From the NCBI GenBank assembly GCA_013298775.1, contig JAAFIV010000027.1, positions 1 through 64,000 on the forward strand: a stretch of DNA of 64,000 nucleotides. Direction: 5' to 3'. The notes beneath the pieces are model-generated. The model saw only the letters and a list, made by a program, of their open reading frames with translations. It was not told the DNA's origin and ran no database searches. Below, one piece after another: positions 17,847-27,838 of the stretch. Within the stretch, counting starts at the first letter, position 1. Each line of letters starts with the position of its first letter. The translations under genes and the position numbers were made by a program. This DNA comes from Ignavibacteria bacterium. GTDB lineage: Bacteria; Bacteroidota; Ignavibacteria; Kapaibacteriales; UBA4661.

Positions 17847-20800
17847 TTACTGCTGCCCAAACGCACGCAAATTATACGTGAAGGTCAGCAAGAAATAGCG
17901 TTGTAGCACGTTCGTTTGCGTGTCCTCAATGAAGCTGCTCGTTACGTTGCGCGTGATGCTGTTGTTCAAGTTTAGCGCGTCGAAGACCGAAAGTTTTAGC
18001 TCGCCATTGCCATCGAAAAAGCGTTTGCCAACGCCGATATTGAGAAGAGGAATAGTTTGATTGAACCCGCCAACCAAGCCAACATTGGCAAGGTAATTGA
18101 AATCCGCGCTGATTAAAAATCCATCCCAGAAAATCCAGTTCAAGCGAGCATTGATGCTGTGAATGAAGTATTCGTTGTCGAGCGCACTTTGGAGCGAGTT
18201 GCGGACGATATTGTACGAGGTTCTGCCAGAAATATTGAAATCCAAATTCTCGCTAATGTTACTACCAATGCCGATTTGCGGTGTAATTCCATACGTGTTT
18301 CCAGCATTCAAGGCATCGTTAATAAGCGATACATCGCGCACATAGCTTCCGCCCGCATTCAGACTGATGTTCAGCTTGAAACCTTGCACGGGTTCCCAAG
18401 GAAAATTATAGCCCGCAAAGGCACGTACATTCCAATAGTCATTGAGGTTGGTGTAGCGCGTCAGCTGTGCGCCGCGTCCCAAGCGGATTGGCTCGCCACC
18501 ATTCGTATTTGGAACAGCAGTATCGCGCACCGTAATCAAGGTCGAATTCGCAATTTTATCCGCCGTATAACTCGCTGAAACAAAGGCAAACACGGAGGTT
18601 GCCGTGCGCATGTCGAACAAGCCAACATTCGCCGTGAGATTGTGCGTTACCTCTTGGCGCAAATCAGGATTACCAACGGTAAGACGCAGAGGATTCGTAT
18701 TATCCACCACATTTTGCAATTGCCGAATACCAGGCGCATTGGTAAATGCACGATAATTCACGCGCAAATTCCCGACGGGACCCGCGAGCATTGCTGCGGG
18801 GTTTCCGCCACCGAACATCATCACCATTGGACCGCCACCGCCGCCAGTGCCGCCGCCACCGCCAAACGGCGCACCTCCACCTCCGCCACCAAACGGCGGA
18901 CGACCACCACCGCCCATATTGGGCGCATTTCCCAAGCGCATCGTGAAGACGAGCGATGGCAAAATGTTCTGGAACTCGCGAAAAAGCTGGGTTTCGGTGG
19001 GAAAAGTTTGATTCACATCCAAGCGAGCATATTGATAATCCGCCCCAAGCGACAACGACGCGCCCGTAGCGAGATTGATACGGTACGTTACGCCTGGTCG
19101 GTGCGTGGAATAGAGGCTACTGGCAAGGTTCGAGAGCGGTTTATTGAGCAGGCTAAATTCACCTGTGGAAGGATTGAAATCATTCACTCGGCGGTCAGAT
19201 TCGGTGCGGGTTTGATTGATATTATAGCTTACTTGCAGCATACTTTGAGGCGTAAGCGGTTCGGTGTACGACACATTCCCGCCAAGCGAAAGCGAATTCG
19301 ATGTTGAAGGGACATATTGATTCAAATTTTGTATGACCGAATCCACATTCATTGTCGCTGGATTTGCGCGATAAAAAATGTTCACCGCATCATTCTCCGA
19401 AATGCCCGCGTTTCGATTCCATGCAGTGCGCTGGCTGACAGAAATGGTGCGCCCCTCAGCGTTGAATTTATGCCGCCAGAGCAGTTCATTATTCAGCGAA
19501 ATACCGTCGGAGCGGGAATCGTTGTTGCGTGTAGAAGCATTCAGGGGTGCGCCGCTTGCTCCGATGCGGGTTGCATTGGTGCTGAGGGTAGTGCGTTGGT
19601 TATTTTGTAAGGTAAATGTGGGCGTGAGAACAAAAGAATTATTGGAATCCAATGTGTACTCCAAGCGAGCATTGATGCGGTGATTGATGTTATTGGTTAA
19701 ACTTGTGTTTGCATCAAGCGTGCGCTGCCCAACGCCTTCAGAAAGCAGTGTTTGGCGCACCGTATTTTGCGAAGCGTAATTATTGGTAAAATTGCCGAAG
19801 TACGAAGCCGCAACATCAAGGTTTTGTCCCCATTTGTCGGCATAATTCACACCTAGCGAGTGCGCTGCCGTGATACCATCGCTCTGCGGCACAAGGAAAT
19901 CACCAGGACTGCCTACGCCTCCACCGCCGCCGCCAGAAGCACGCATCATTGCTCCTGCGCCACTGCCCATTGCACCGCCAACCATAGAGCGAACCTGAGC
20001 ATTCATGCCGCCACCACCGCCCATTGTTCCTAAAATATCTTGAATTGAAAAGTTCTGTTGATTGATATTGTTCGACAAGCCAAGCAAGGAAATACGCCGA
20101 TCGCCGCCGAAAAAATTCACATTGCCACCAGCAGTATAGCGAGCTTCCGCACCAAGCGCAGAGCCGCCCGCGCCGCCATAGACCTTGCCAAACTGCCCAT
20201 TGCGGCGGTCGGGTTTGGTGACGATGTTGAGCGTTTTGGTGCGGTCGCCGTCGTCGAAGCCAGAAAAGCGTGATTGTTCGGACATTTGGTCAATCACTTG
20301 TACGCGGTCAATCATATCGGCGGGCAAGTTTTTCAGCGCGGTTCGAGGGTCGTCGCCAAAAAATGGCTTACCATCAACAATCACGCGGCGAATCGTTTCG
20401 CCTTGTGCTTTTACTGTTCCGTCCGATTCTACCTGCACTCCGGGCATTTTACGCACTAAATCTTCAGCAACGGCATTGCGTTCGGTTTTGAATTGTGCGG
20501 CATTGTATTCTACGGTATCGCCCTTCACTTCTGCCCGCGCGGCTTGTTCCGATACTTCAACGGCATCGGTTTTTACGGTAACTGATTTCAAGGTAATTGC
20601 TGGAAGCCGCACGGTATCTTGCTTGTCCAGCGTAATGACTTTGCGAAATGCCGAAAATCCTACGGAGGTTGCGATAATTGTGTACGTCCCCGCACTTTTC
20701 ACCGGCAAAGCAAACGAGCCATCTTTGCCCGATACCGCTCCACCAGCAAATGCGCTTGGATCCATCGTCATTGTGCGTGTTTGAGGCGCACCGTTTTGGC

Positions 20801-20990
20801 TTTGCGGCGGCTCAATTGCTCCACGCAGGAGCAAAATGCGCACACCAGAAAGCGGTTTTTGGGTGGAATCGCTGATGCGTCCGAGTACGGTAAAATCAGT
20901 GTTGGACGGGGAATTTTGCGCGTGCAGTGAGAAAGAAATTCCAGCAAGAAAACACGTGCAAAGAAGAGTAAAACGGTACAAAAGCTGCAT
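17847..20990 (-). CDS. TonB receptor-like outer-membrane beta-barrel protein
   Basis: 1047 residues from ATG 20990, which places a clean signal peptide (LLYRFTLLCTCFLAGISFSLHAQ in two halves) at the start. A CarboxypepD-regulatory-like domain follows (VLGRISDSTQKPLSGVRILL), then a plug-like domain (MPGVQVESDGTVKAQGE, IRRVIVDGKPFFGDDP) and a long barrel of the outer-membrane-beta-barrel family common in Bacteroidota. Two Gly-rich insertions are unusual, one around residue 345-380 and a longer one near residue 700-730 with runs of five or six glycines next to FGG and PPF. The classical TonB box is not evident. Probable substrate-specific transporter or surface receptor; ligand unknown. The frame upstream of 20990 lacks a better start. 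Confidence 0.88.
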   Translation of the reverse strand: MQLLYRFTLLCTCFLAGISFSLHAQNSPSNTDFTVLGRISDSTQKPLSGVRILLLRGAIEPPQSQNGAPQTRTMTMDPSAFAGGAVSGKDGSFALPVKSAGTYTIIATSVGFSAFRKVITLDKQDTVRLPAITLKSVTVKTDAVEVSEQAARAEVKGDTVEYNAAQFKTERNAVAEDLVRKMPGVQVESDGTVKAQGETIRRVIVDGKPFFGDDPRTALKNLPADMIDRVQVIDQMSEQSRFSGFDDGDRTKTLNIVTKPDRRNGQFGKVYGGAGGSALGAEARYTAGGNVNFFGGDRRISLLGLSNNINQQNFSIQDILGTMGGGGGMNAQVRSMVGGAMGSGAGAMMRASGGGGGGVGSPGDFLVPQSDGITAAHSLGVNYADKWGQNLDVAASYFGNFTNNYASQNTVRQTLLSEGVGQRTLDANTSLTNNINHRINARLEYTLDSNNSFVLTPTFTLQNNQRTTLSTNATRIGASGAPLNASTRNNDSRSDGISLNNELLWRHKFNAEGRTISVSQRTAWNRNAGISENDAVNIFYRANPATMNVDSVIQNLNQYVPSTSNSLSLGGNVSYTEPLTPQSMLQVSYNINQTRTESDRRVNDFNPSTGEFSLLNKPLSNLASSLYSTHRPGVTYRINLATGASLSLGADYQYARLDVNQTFPTETQLFREFQNILPSLVFTMRLGNAPNMGGGGRPPFGGGGGGAPFGGGGGTGGGGGPMVMMFGGGNPAAMLAGPVGNLRVNYRAFTNAPGIRQLQNVVDNTNPLRLTVGNPDLRQEVTHNLTANVGLFDMRTATSVFAFVSASYTADKIANSTLITVRDTAVPNTNGGEPIRLGRGAQLTRYTNLNDYWNVRAFAGYNFPWEPVQGFKLNISLNAGGSYVRDVSLINDALNAGNTYGITPQIGIGSNISENLDFNISGRTSYNIVRNSLQSALDNEYFIHSINARLNWIFWDGFLISADFNYLANVGLVGGFNQTIPLLNIGVGKRFFDGNGELKLSVFDALNLNNSITRNVTSSFIEDTQTNVLQRYFLLTFTYNLRAFGQQ

Positions 20991-21310
20991 GGTAGGAACA
21001 AATTGGTGGTGAAGAATCAAAAGAAAAATCAAAAGAAAAATCAAATACTACTCGAATACTGTATGAGACGAGCGTATCAAGAAAGTATTGACGATGAAAC
21101 ACCAACAAAGTTACGGTAAAATCAGGGCTGGACAAGGGTCGGAATTGTTAAAACGGTGTTAATCTTTTTTGTAGAGCTTCAATATTGGCAGAATCCTTTT
21201 TGGCATGCCTCAATGCAAGAATACATGAGCGATTCAAGCCTGTTTTCTAATCTTTACGGTTTGCAGTGTCATTCCCTGCAAGCAAGGTGAAGTCTTGCGT
21301 TGAAGTGTGT
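20991..21310. other. Intergenic region, no gene seen
   Basis: This gap separates two minus-strand genes. It contains a short AAAAGAAAAATC-type direct repeat near 21016-21046 and otherwise nothing I can identify. The promoter of the outer-membrane protein gene presumably lies in its left part. Confidence 0.6.
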
Positions 21311-21901
21311 TTATGGCAAAGGTCGGTACAATGTTGGAGTCTCGGTTGTTGCTTTCTTCAGCGCGTACACCGCGCCAGGTGTTTCATAGCCTGGCAAAAT
21401 GATTTCACGCTGAAACATCAAGCCGCATTTCTCCATAACCCGCGTGGATGCTCGATTTTTCGTAAGTGCAAGCGAAACAATAGCATTGGTGCGCTCTTCA
21501 ATGAGTGCGAGCCGAACAAGTTCCTGTGCGCCTTCGGTGGCGTAGCCTTTGCCCCATGCTGAGGTGTGAAAACGATAGCCAATTTCCACATCGCCCGCTT
21601 CGTAACTTGCTTCTTTGGCAAAGCGGTAGTCCAGTGCAGGACGCAGCACAAACCAGCCTAAAAATGTACGCGTTTCACGCTCTTCTGCTGCCCACAAGCC
21701 GTAGAGTGGCGATGAATCCTTGTTCTGGAAGTATTTTGGGTACAGAGCAGCAATAAATTCTTCGTAGCCCTGAAGTGATGTGGCTATCGGTTGCCCAATA
21801 TAGCGGAGTACGTCTGTGTCGGCATCCAGCGCAGCAAGGCGTGGCGCGTCTTCTGGTATGAGTGGGCGAAGAATGAGGCGAAGCGTTGAAATGATGTGCA
21901 T
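21311..21901 (-). CDS. GNAT-family N-acetyltransferase (RimJ/RimL-like)
   Basis: 196 residues. The opening LRLILRPLIPEDAPRLAALDADTDVLRYIGQP is typical of the RimJ/RimL branch (two blocks of that run are diagnostic). EIGYRFHTSAWGKGYATEGAQ is the acetyl-CoA pyrophosphate-binding motif A, and NRASTRVMEKCGLMF is motif B. It would transfer acetyl from acetyl-CoA to an amino group of a protein or small molecule; the acceptor is unknown. ATG 21901 was chosen because the family begins immediately; the longer frame adds a non-conserved hydrophobic stretch. Confidence 0.85.
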   Translation of the reverse strand: MHIISTLRLILRPLIPEDAPRLAALDADTDVLRYIGQPIATSLQGYEEFIAALYPKYFQNKDSSPLYGLWAAEERETRTFLGWFVLRPALDYRFAKEASYEAGDVEIGYRFHTSAWGKGYATEGAQELVRLALIEERTNAIVSLALTKNRASTRVMEKCGLMFQREIILPGYETPGAVYALKKATTETPTLYRPLP

Positions 21902-21949
21902 AGCAATTTGAGTAAGAAAAATGTAGCAGTAATTTTTTTTCGTCATTGC

Positions 21950-21993
21950 AAATAATAAAAAAAGCCCTGCATTGCTGGTAAATACAGGGCTTG
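21950..21993 (-). terminator. Intrinsic terminator of dnaE
   Basis: Read on the minus strand, AAGCCCTG and CAGGGCTT form a stem with a loop of about 15 bases, followed by a run of T. It starts about 20 bp after the dnaE stop and is a standard Rho-independent terminator. Confidence 0.8.
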
Positions 21994-22010
21994 AAAGATT
22001 CTTTTCTACA

Positions 22011-25000
22011 TTACTCCGTCCAAAACTTCACCTGCTTATGCCCGAAAAGGCTCATCAGTCCTTCAATCGCGGCATCATTGGGGGAGAAGCGAAAATCTTT
22101 TGCTCGATACATGGCACAAGGTTTGGTACGGTCTTCAGCGTTTTCATCAAACACCGAAAAAACGACTTCCATTTTGCCCGGATGAGCATTCATCAGGTCG
22201 CGTGCTTTTTGGATGTGTTCAGGTTTGGTGCGCTGCCGTGAGGCAATAATTTTTACGCCTTTTGCAAAGCGTGATGCAGCCTCGCTTACAGGGAATACAT
22301 CATCCACCACGATTTTGAGCGAATCCGAACCATCAATTTGCGATTTCCCCGAAACCATGAGCATTGCGTCTTCCACGAGCAAATGGCGGAATTTTGCAAA
22401 GGAATCGCTCCAAAAAATACACTCCGCTTTGCCTGAAAAATCCTCGATTTGCACAAATGCAATCATCTGTTCTTTTTTATCCAACTTCGTCCGAACACCG
22501 CTCACAATGCCGCACGCACGCACAGGCTTGCCAATGAGCGGACTGTTTTTTTGCCCAAGTTGCAGCGTCGCAAAAGTCTCCACGTGTGGGCGATAGCGTT
22601 CAAGCGGGTGTCCGCTCACGTAGAAGTTCAAAAATTCGCGCTCATGTTTCAGTTGCTCGAAATAGCTCCATTGCGGCACGGTTGGGAGCTTTGGCTCGGA
22701 AACCGTCGGAACATCTGCTGCACCAAAAAGGCTGTCCATGCCCGTATCTTCTTGGTTATTCTGCGCATTTCCGAATTTAATTGCTTCATCAATTGCACCA
22801 AAAAGTTGTGCGCGATGTCCCAAATTTTGAGAATCGAAGCCACCTGCACACACCAACGCCTCCAACGCCCGCTTGTTTACCGCCTTCGTATCCACGCGCT
22901 TTGCAAAATCAAAAAACGACGTGAATGCCGCTTCATTCCTTGCTTTGATAATGCTCTGTACCGCTCCTTCGCCTACGTTTTTGATAGCGGCGAGACCGAA
23001 GCGGATTTTACCACGTTTATTTCCCTCACCCGCCATCGAAGCGATGGCACCCTCTCCCAGAGGGAGAGGGATTTCAAGACCGCTTGAATTCTTCTCTTCG
23101 CTCCCTCTCCCTTTGGGAGAGGGCTGGGGTGAGGGCTTCGGCGGAATTGCGGTAAAACTTGCGAACGACTCATTTACATCGGGCGGAAGAACTTCAATCC
23201 CGAAATACTTTGCCTCGTCAATCAAAGCGACGATTTTATCAAGGTTACCGAGTTCGGCAGTCATGTTCGCGGCGAGGAATTCTGCGGGATAATGCGCTTT
23301 CAGCCACGCGGTTTGGAACGCCAAATACGAGTACGCAAGCGCGTGGGACTTGTTAAAACCATAGCTGGCGAATTTTTCAATCAAGTCGAAAATTTCACCC
23401 GCAAGTTTCGCTTCAATTCCATGCACATCCTTCGCACCCTTGATAAATGCTTCTTTTTGCTCTGCCATGAGCTTCGCATCTTTTTTACCCATTGCGCGGC
23501 GCATGATGTCTGCTTGCGCAAGTGAAAAGCCCGCAATGTCGCGGACAAGCTGCATTACTTGTTCTTGATAGACGATAATGCCGTAGGTAGCGCGGAGCGA
23601 CGGCTCCATTTGTGGATGGAGCAGCGTAATTGCTTGCTTGCCTTGTTTGCGGTCGCAGAAATCGGGAATGTTGCCCATCGGTCCTGGGCGGTAGAGCGCG
23701 TTCATAGCGGTCAAATCCTCAAGGTTTGTGGGCTTGAGCATTTTCAAATACTTCTGCATCGGCTCGGATTCAAACTGGAACACAGCAAGTGTTTTTCCCG
23801 CACTCAGCATGTCGTAGGTTTTTTTGTCAAACAAATCCAGTGCATCCACATCAATTTGTACGCCGTGATTGCGCTCAATCATTGCAACGGTATTGTCAAT
23901 GATGGAAAGCGTCCGCAGCCCCAAGAAGTCCATTTTAAGCAGTCCCGCGTCTTCGAGGTCTTTCATGTTGTACTGCGTTGCCAAGCCGGAATCGGACTTG
24001 TAAAGCGGGACGTATTGCGAAATATCGCCTGGCGCAATCACCACGCCCGCCGCATGAAGCGAGGAATTTCGCGCAAACCCTTCCAGCACCAATGCGTATT
24101 CGATAAGTTGCTTGATTTTTGGGTCGTCGGACTCCTTCACCCAGCGCAGTTCGGGCAGTTCGAGTGCTTCTTTGAGCGGCGTAACTTTTCCCAAAATGGT
24201 CGGAATGGGCTTGGTAATTGAATCAACCGTCTGAAGCGGAATCCCCAGAACCCGCGCCACGTCTTTGATGACGGCTTTCGTAGAAAGTGTTCCGAAGGTG
24301 ATAATCTGCGCGACCGAGTTTTCGCCGTACTTTTGGCGGACGTATTCAATCACATCCTCGCGGCGTTCATCGTTGAAATCCACGTCAATATCGGGCATGG
24401 ACACGCGGTCGGGGTTCAGGAAACGCTCGAAAAGGAGGTCGTATTGAAGCGGATCTACATTGGTAATGCCGAGAGCATACGCCACAAGCGAGCCAGCAGC
24501 AGAGCCACGTCCAGGTCCTACGCTCACGCCCATATCCCGCGCCGCATTGATGAAATCTTGCACAATGAGGAAATATCCCGCAAAGCCCATTTTTTTGATA
24601 ACACCCAATTCAAACTCCGTGCGCTCGCGTACCTGCTCGCTTGCGGCGGTGTATGCTTGCACATTGTAGCGTTTTTCAATGCCTTTGAAGGTGAGTTCCT
24701 CCATGTATTCATCAAGGTTTGTCGCCTTCGATTCCGCAGGAATGGGGAACTCTGGCATATGCAAATCGGTCTTGAGATTGACGTTGCATTTTTCCGCGAT
24801 TTCGAGCGTGTTTTCAATCGCGCCTGGCAAATGCCCCAGCAAATCCGCCATTTGGTCGGCAGTTTTGAAGTAGTATTCGGGCGTGCCGTAGCGAAGTTTG
24901 TGAACGTCCAACATACCCGCATTTGCTTGACTTGCGTCCTTGATGTAGAGGTGAACGTTGTGCGCGGTAGCGTGTTCCTGCTTGATGTAATGACAATCGT

Positions 25001-25616
25001 TTGTTGCGACGAGCTTCAAGCCCAGTTCCTGCGCCAATTTTGGGGCATATTCCAAAAGCGGCTTGTCTAATTCAATAAAGTGCTGTTGCACCTCGACGTA
25101 GAAATCCTCACCAAAGCGTTCTTTGTACCAAATGGCTTCCTCGCGGGCTTTGTCGTAGTCGTGATTCACTAAATGCGCTCCCAACACGCCGCCCACACAG
25201 GCTGAAGTCAGCACCAAGCCCTCGCCATACTGCTCCAGCACTTCCTTGTCAATACGCGGCTTGTAGTAAAAGCCTTCAGTATGTCCGATGGAACTCAGTT
25301 TCATCAGGTTCTCATAGCCTTTGTTGTTTTTGGCGAGCGCGATGAGGTGATAATAATTTTTGGTCTTCGTTTTGCCCGAAGTCTTGTCAAAGCGGCTTCC
25401 GGCAGCGATGTAGAGTTCGCAGCCCAGAATGGGCTTGATGTTGTACTTCTTCGCTTTTTTGTAAAACTCGAAGGTGCCAAACATTACGCCGTGGTCGGTA
25501 AGCGCGACGGCTGCGTGTCCCTGTGCAGAAGCGGCTTTGAGCAGTGTTTCGGGTGTGGCTGCGCCGTCCAGGAGGGAATAGTGGGTGTGGTTGTGGAGGT
25601 GGATGAATTCGGGCAT
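22011..25616 (-). CDS. dnaE: DNA polymerase III alpha subunit, with in-frame palindromic insertion
   Basis: 1201 residues; the replicative polymerase catalytic subunit. The N-terminal PHP domain starts FIHLHNHTHYSLLDGA. The catalytic palm shows the invariant acidic motif PDIDVDFNDERRED. The C-terminal OB region reads ACGIVSGVRTKLDKKEQMIAF and FSGKAECIFW. ATG 25616 is chosen because the conserved PHP start follows directly. Residues about 826-865 (between FASFTAI and IRFGLAAIKNVGEGA) are an insertion absent from ordinary DnaE, reading PSPQPSPKGRG then PLPLGEG. It is encoded by a double palindrome. A second copy of the first 55 codons lies at 28581-28748, beyond an inserted methylase/nuclease pair. 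No other replication genes adjoin it. Confidence 0.96.
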   Translation of the reverse strand: MPEFIHLHNHTHYSLLDGAATPETLLKAASAQGHAAVALTDHGVMFGTFEFYKKAKKYNIKPILGCELYIAAGSRFDKTSGKTKTKNYYHLIALAKNNKGYENLMKLSSIGHTEGFYYKPRIDKEVLEQYGEGLVLTSACVGGVLGAHLVNHDYDKAREEAIWYKERFGEDFYVEVQQHFIELDKPLLEYAPKLAQELGLKLVATNDCHYIKQEHATAHNVHLYIKDASQANAGMLDVHKLRYGTPEYYFKTADQMADLLGHLPGAIENTLEIAEKCNVNLKTDLHMPEFPIPAESKATNLDEYMEELTFKGIEKRYNVQAYTAASEQVRERTEFELGVIKKMGFAGYFLIVQDFINAARDMGVSVGPGRGSAAGSLVAYALGITNVDPLQYDLLFERFLNPDRVSMPDIDVDFNDERREDVIEYVRQKYGENSVAQIITFGTLSTKAVIKDVARVLGIPLQTVDSITKPIPTILGKVTPLKEALELPELRWVKESDDPKIKQLIEYALVLEGFARNSSLHAAGVVIAPGDISQYVPLYKSDSGLATQYNMKDLEDAGLLKMDFLGLRTLSIIDNTVAMIERNHGVQIDVDALDLFDKKTYDMLSAGKTLAVFQFESEPMQKYLKMLKPTNLEDLTAMNALYRPGPMGNIPDFCDRKQGKQAITLLHPQMEPSLRATYGIIVYQEQVMQLVRDIAGFSLAQADIMRRAMGKKDAKLMAEQKEAFIKGAKDVHGIEAKLAGEIFDLIEKFASYGFNKSHALAYSYLAFQTAWLKAHYPAEFLAANMTAELGNLDKIVALIDEAKYFGIEVLPPDVNESFASFTAIPPKPSPQPSPKGRGSEEKNSSGLEIPLPLGEGAIASMAGEGNKRGKIRFGLAAIKNVGEGAVQSIIKARNEAAFTSFFDFAKRVDTKAVNKRALEALVCAGGFDSQNLGHRAQLFGAIDEAIKFGNAQNNQEDTGMDSLFGAADVPTVSEPKLPTVPQWSYFEQLKHEREFLNFYVSGHPLERYRPHVETFATLQLGQKNSPLIGKPVRACGIVSGVRTKLDKKEQMIAFVQIEDFSGKAECIFWSDSFAKFRHLLVEDAMLMVSGKSQIDGSDSLKIVVDDVFPVSEAASRFAKGVKIIASRQRTKPEHIQKARDLMNAHPGKMEVVFSVFDENAEDRTKPCAMYRAKDFRFSPNDAAIEGLMSLFGHKQVKFWTE
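23021..23141. repeat. Palindromic element inserted in frame inside dnaE
   Basis: Two hairpins lie side by side: CCCTCTCCCAGAGGGAGAGGG near 23051-23071 and CCCTCTCCCTTTGGGAGAGGG near 23103-23123. They are flanked by outer inverted arms CCCTCACCC and GGGGTGAGGG. The element keeps the dnaE frame and encodes the peptide signatures PLPLGEG and SPQPSPKGRG, which are the usual translation of a dispersed intergenic palindrome found in many bacteria. Confidence 0.88.
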
Positions 25617-25776
25617 GATTGGTGTAGTTGATGGCAAATGGAAATTTTCACTCTCAAAAATGCACAAAATCTGGTGAATGCAAGAATAGTTTGTAAATAT
25701 GCGAAAAAATAGTTGTGCAAATTTTGCATAATGTTTATTTTGCGTAAAAATATTGATAAAAACAACCTCAATCGTT
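25617..25776. promoter_or_regulatory. Divergent intergenic region of dnaE and the methylase
   Basis: This 160-bp AT-rich stretch separates the divergent starts of dnaE (minus) and the DNA methylase (plus) and must carry both promoters. TTTGCATAATGTTTATTTTGCG at about 25724-25745 is the most promoter-like part, but I cannot assign it to a sigma factor. Confidence 0.45.
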
Positions 25777-27828
25777 ATGCAGACAACGTTTTCTTCCGTT
25801 CATCTTGAGCAAACACTCAACAAAATTTACGACCATCTTTATGCAAATGCTGAGAGTAAAACACCTAAAGCGATTGCCTTCGAGGTAATGAAAATTTTGC
25901 ATACGGCTGTTTTTATGGAAAAAGAGTCGCAAAAAAATGAACCTGCTTTTCATTTTCTCAAAACCGAACAACGCAAGATTACAAGCGGCAATCCAGACCT
26001 TGTGCGAATGTATGCCGATATGATTCGCAAACAATTTGAGCGCATGAAAAAAGCCTTTGGCATTTTTGCCGCAAAAGAGCGCATTGCACTTGCGGATTTT
26101 GATTTGGTGTTTGTGTGTTCTGCACTTTCGACGTTGTTAGTCTCCGACCCCAAGCGCGACGTGCTTGGCGATGCACTGGAAATCTTCCGTTCCTATTGGG
26201 CAAAAAGTCATGGCGGACAGTTTTTTACTGACCAACGTGTAACGCGCCTTGCAATGACGCTTCTGCAATTCAACCCTTACGAAGGTGATGATTTGGTGGA
26301 TATTTGCGCAGGAACAGGCGGCTTCTTATTTGCAGGTTTACACCATATTCAAGAGCTTGTTGAAAACCGTCAACACTCCGCACCGGAACAAGAAATCAAG
26401 CGCCTTGCAGCCGAAAGTTTGCTTGGTCAGGAAATTGATGCCGACGTGTGTGCTGTGGCGAATGCAACGCTTAGTTCGCGGATTGGGAATGGAATTGAAG
26501 CACTCGTGCGGCAAGGAAACTCGCTGGTTTTAGAAAATAGTACCAAAATCCGCATGAACACTCATCGCTGCGTGGCAACAAATCCGCCATTTGGAACAAA
26601 GATCACCATTAAAGACCCGTCCATTCTGCGGCAATATGAATTAAGCGGCTCGCAAATACAGCCATTGCAAGGAAATTTCTTTGCCGCAGGAAAACTCTCA
26701 CCCCGTGCGCCTGATACGCTTTTTGTTGAGCAAAATGTGAAATTATTGCAGCCCGGTGTAGGACGTTTGGCTATTGTGATTCCCTACCAAATTGCGTCCG
26801 GTCCACAAGCGCAGTTTATCCGCGAATGGCTTTTGAAGCAGGTTTCTATTGTTGCAGTGATAGACCTTCCTGCCGATACATTTCAGCCACACACAGGTAC
26901 GAAGGCGTGTTTGCTGGTCGTGAAGCGTCGTAAAAAGCCGCTTGCAGGTATTGACCTTACTAACGACCCGCCTATTTTCTGCTCCGTTCCGCGCTGGATA
27001 GGACACGATAGGCGCGGCAATCCGACATACAAAAAACTTCCCGATGGTACAGAATCAGACGAGGTTTTATCGGATTTTGAGCAGGTTGCCGTAGCATTTG
27101 AGGAATTTTTACAAGGGCAGGAAATCGCGGCACATTCGGAAAGTTTTGTAATTGGGGCAGAGGCTATCGCGCAAAACGAGGGGTTGAGATTTGATGCACA
27201 GTTTCATAAGCCGCAGACACTGCGTGTACGTTCTGAAAAAAACGGCAAAAATAAGGATTCATGGGAGTTTGTAAGGCTTGGTGATGTCGTCAAACATATT
27301 TTTTATCCGGGACGTTTTAAACGCAATTACATTGACCACCAGCCCGATGCAGTACCGTTTTTGGGCGGAACAAACATCTCCCAACTTATCATCAACACCG
27401 ATAAATGGATAAGCCCGCACGACCCGCGTTTGGAGGAGTTGAAAGTTCGTGCAGGCTGGGTTTTGATAACACGAAGCGGCTCGACTGGTATTATTTCGTC
27501 CGTACCGCAAGCATGGGACGGAGCAGCAATTTCGGAACACGTTATTCGGATTATTCCTGACGAAACCAAGCTGGAAGGCGCGTATATTCAGGCTTTTTTA
27601 CGCACACAATACGCGCAGCAGGAGTTAGCGCGAGGTGTTTATGGTTCAGTTATTGACGAAATAAATCCTGAATTTATTGGTAATCTTTCTGTACCAGTGC
27701 CGCGTAATCGCAAAGAAATGAAGAGCATCGTAGAATCTATGCGTCGTGCCGAAGATGCCCGTCAAACGGCAATCGAAGCATTCCAGTATAGCGTTCAAAG
27801 CCTCGATTCTATGCTGCTTCATCATTGA
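25777..27828 (+). CDS. N-6 adenine DNA methylase fused to a specificity-like domain
   Basis: 683 residues. An HsdM-like helical N-terminus leads to GGQFFTDQRVTRLAM, the usual entry to the methylase core. DICAGTGGF near residue 175 is the S-adenosylmethionine-binding motif I, and ATNPPFG near residue 268 is the catalytic NPPF motif of N6-adenine methylases. From about residue 490 (SWEFVRLGDVVKHIF) the protein resembles half of a type I HsdS target-recognition domain, with a closing helix. The layout, methylase plus built-in specificity domain without HsdR, suits a type II-like or type IIG-derived modification enzyme. It converges with a 225-residue HNH nuclease candidate whose stop is only 10 bp away, making a plausible restriction-modification pair. 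ATG 25777 is the likely start; an alternative start 24 bp upstream is in frame. Confidence 0.87.
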   Translation: MQTTFSSVHLEQTLNKIYDHLYANAESKTPKAIAFEVMKILHTAVFMEKESQKNEPAFHFLKTEQRKITSGNPDLVRMYADMIRKQFERMKKAFGIFAAKERIALADFDLVFVCSALSTLLVSDPKRDVLGDALEIFRSYWAKSHGGQFFTDQRVTRLAMTLLQFNPYEGDDLVDICAGTGGFLFAGLHHIQELVENRQHSAPEQEIKRLAAESLLGQEIDADVCAVANATLSSRIGNGIEALVRQGNSLVLENSTKIRMNTHRCVATNPPFGTKITIKDPSILRQYELSGSQIQPLQGNFFAAGKLSPRAPDTLFVEQNVKLLQPGVGRLAIVIPYQIASGPQAQFIREWLLKQVSIVAVIDLPADTFQPHTGTKACLLVVKRRKKPLAGIDLTNDPPIFCSVPRWIGHDRRGNPTYKKLPDGTESDEVLSDFEQVAVAFEEFLQGQEIAAHSESFVIGAEAIAQNEGLRFDAQFHKPQTLRVRSEKNGKNKDSWEFVRLGDVVKHIFYPGRFKRNYIDHQPDAVPFLGGTNISQLIINTDKWISPHDPRLEELKVRAGWVLITRSGSTGIISSVPQAWDGAAISEHVIRIIPDETKLEGAYIQAFLRTQYAQQELARGVYGSVIDEINPEFIGNLSVPVPRNRKEMKSIVESMRRAEDARQTAIEAFQYSVQSLDSMLLHH

Positions 27829-27838
27829 TTTATACTGC

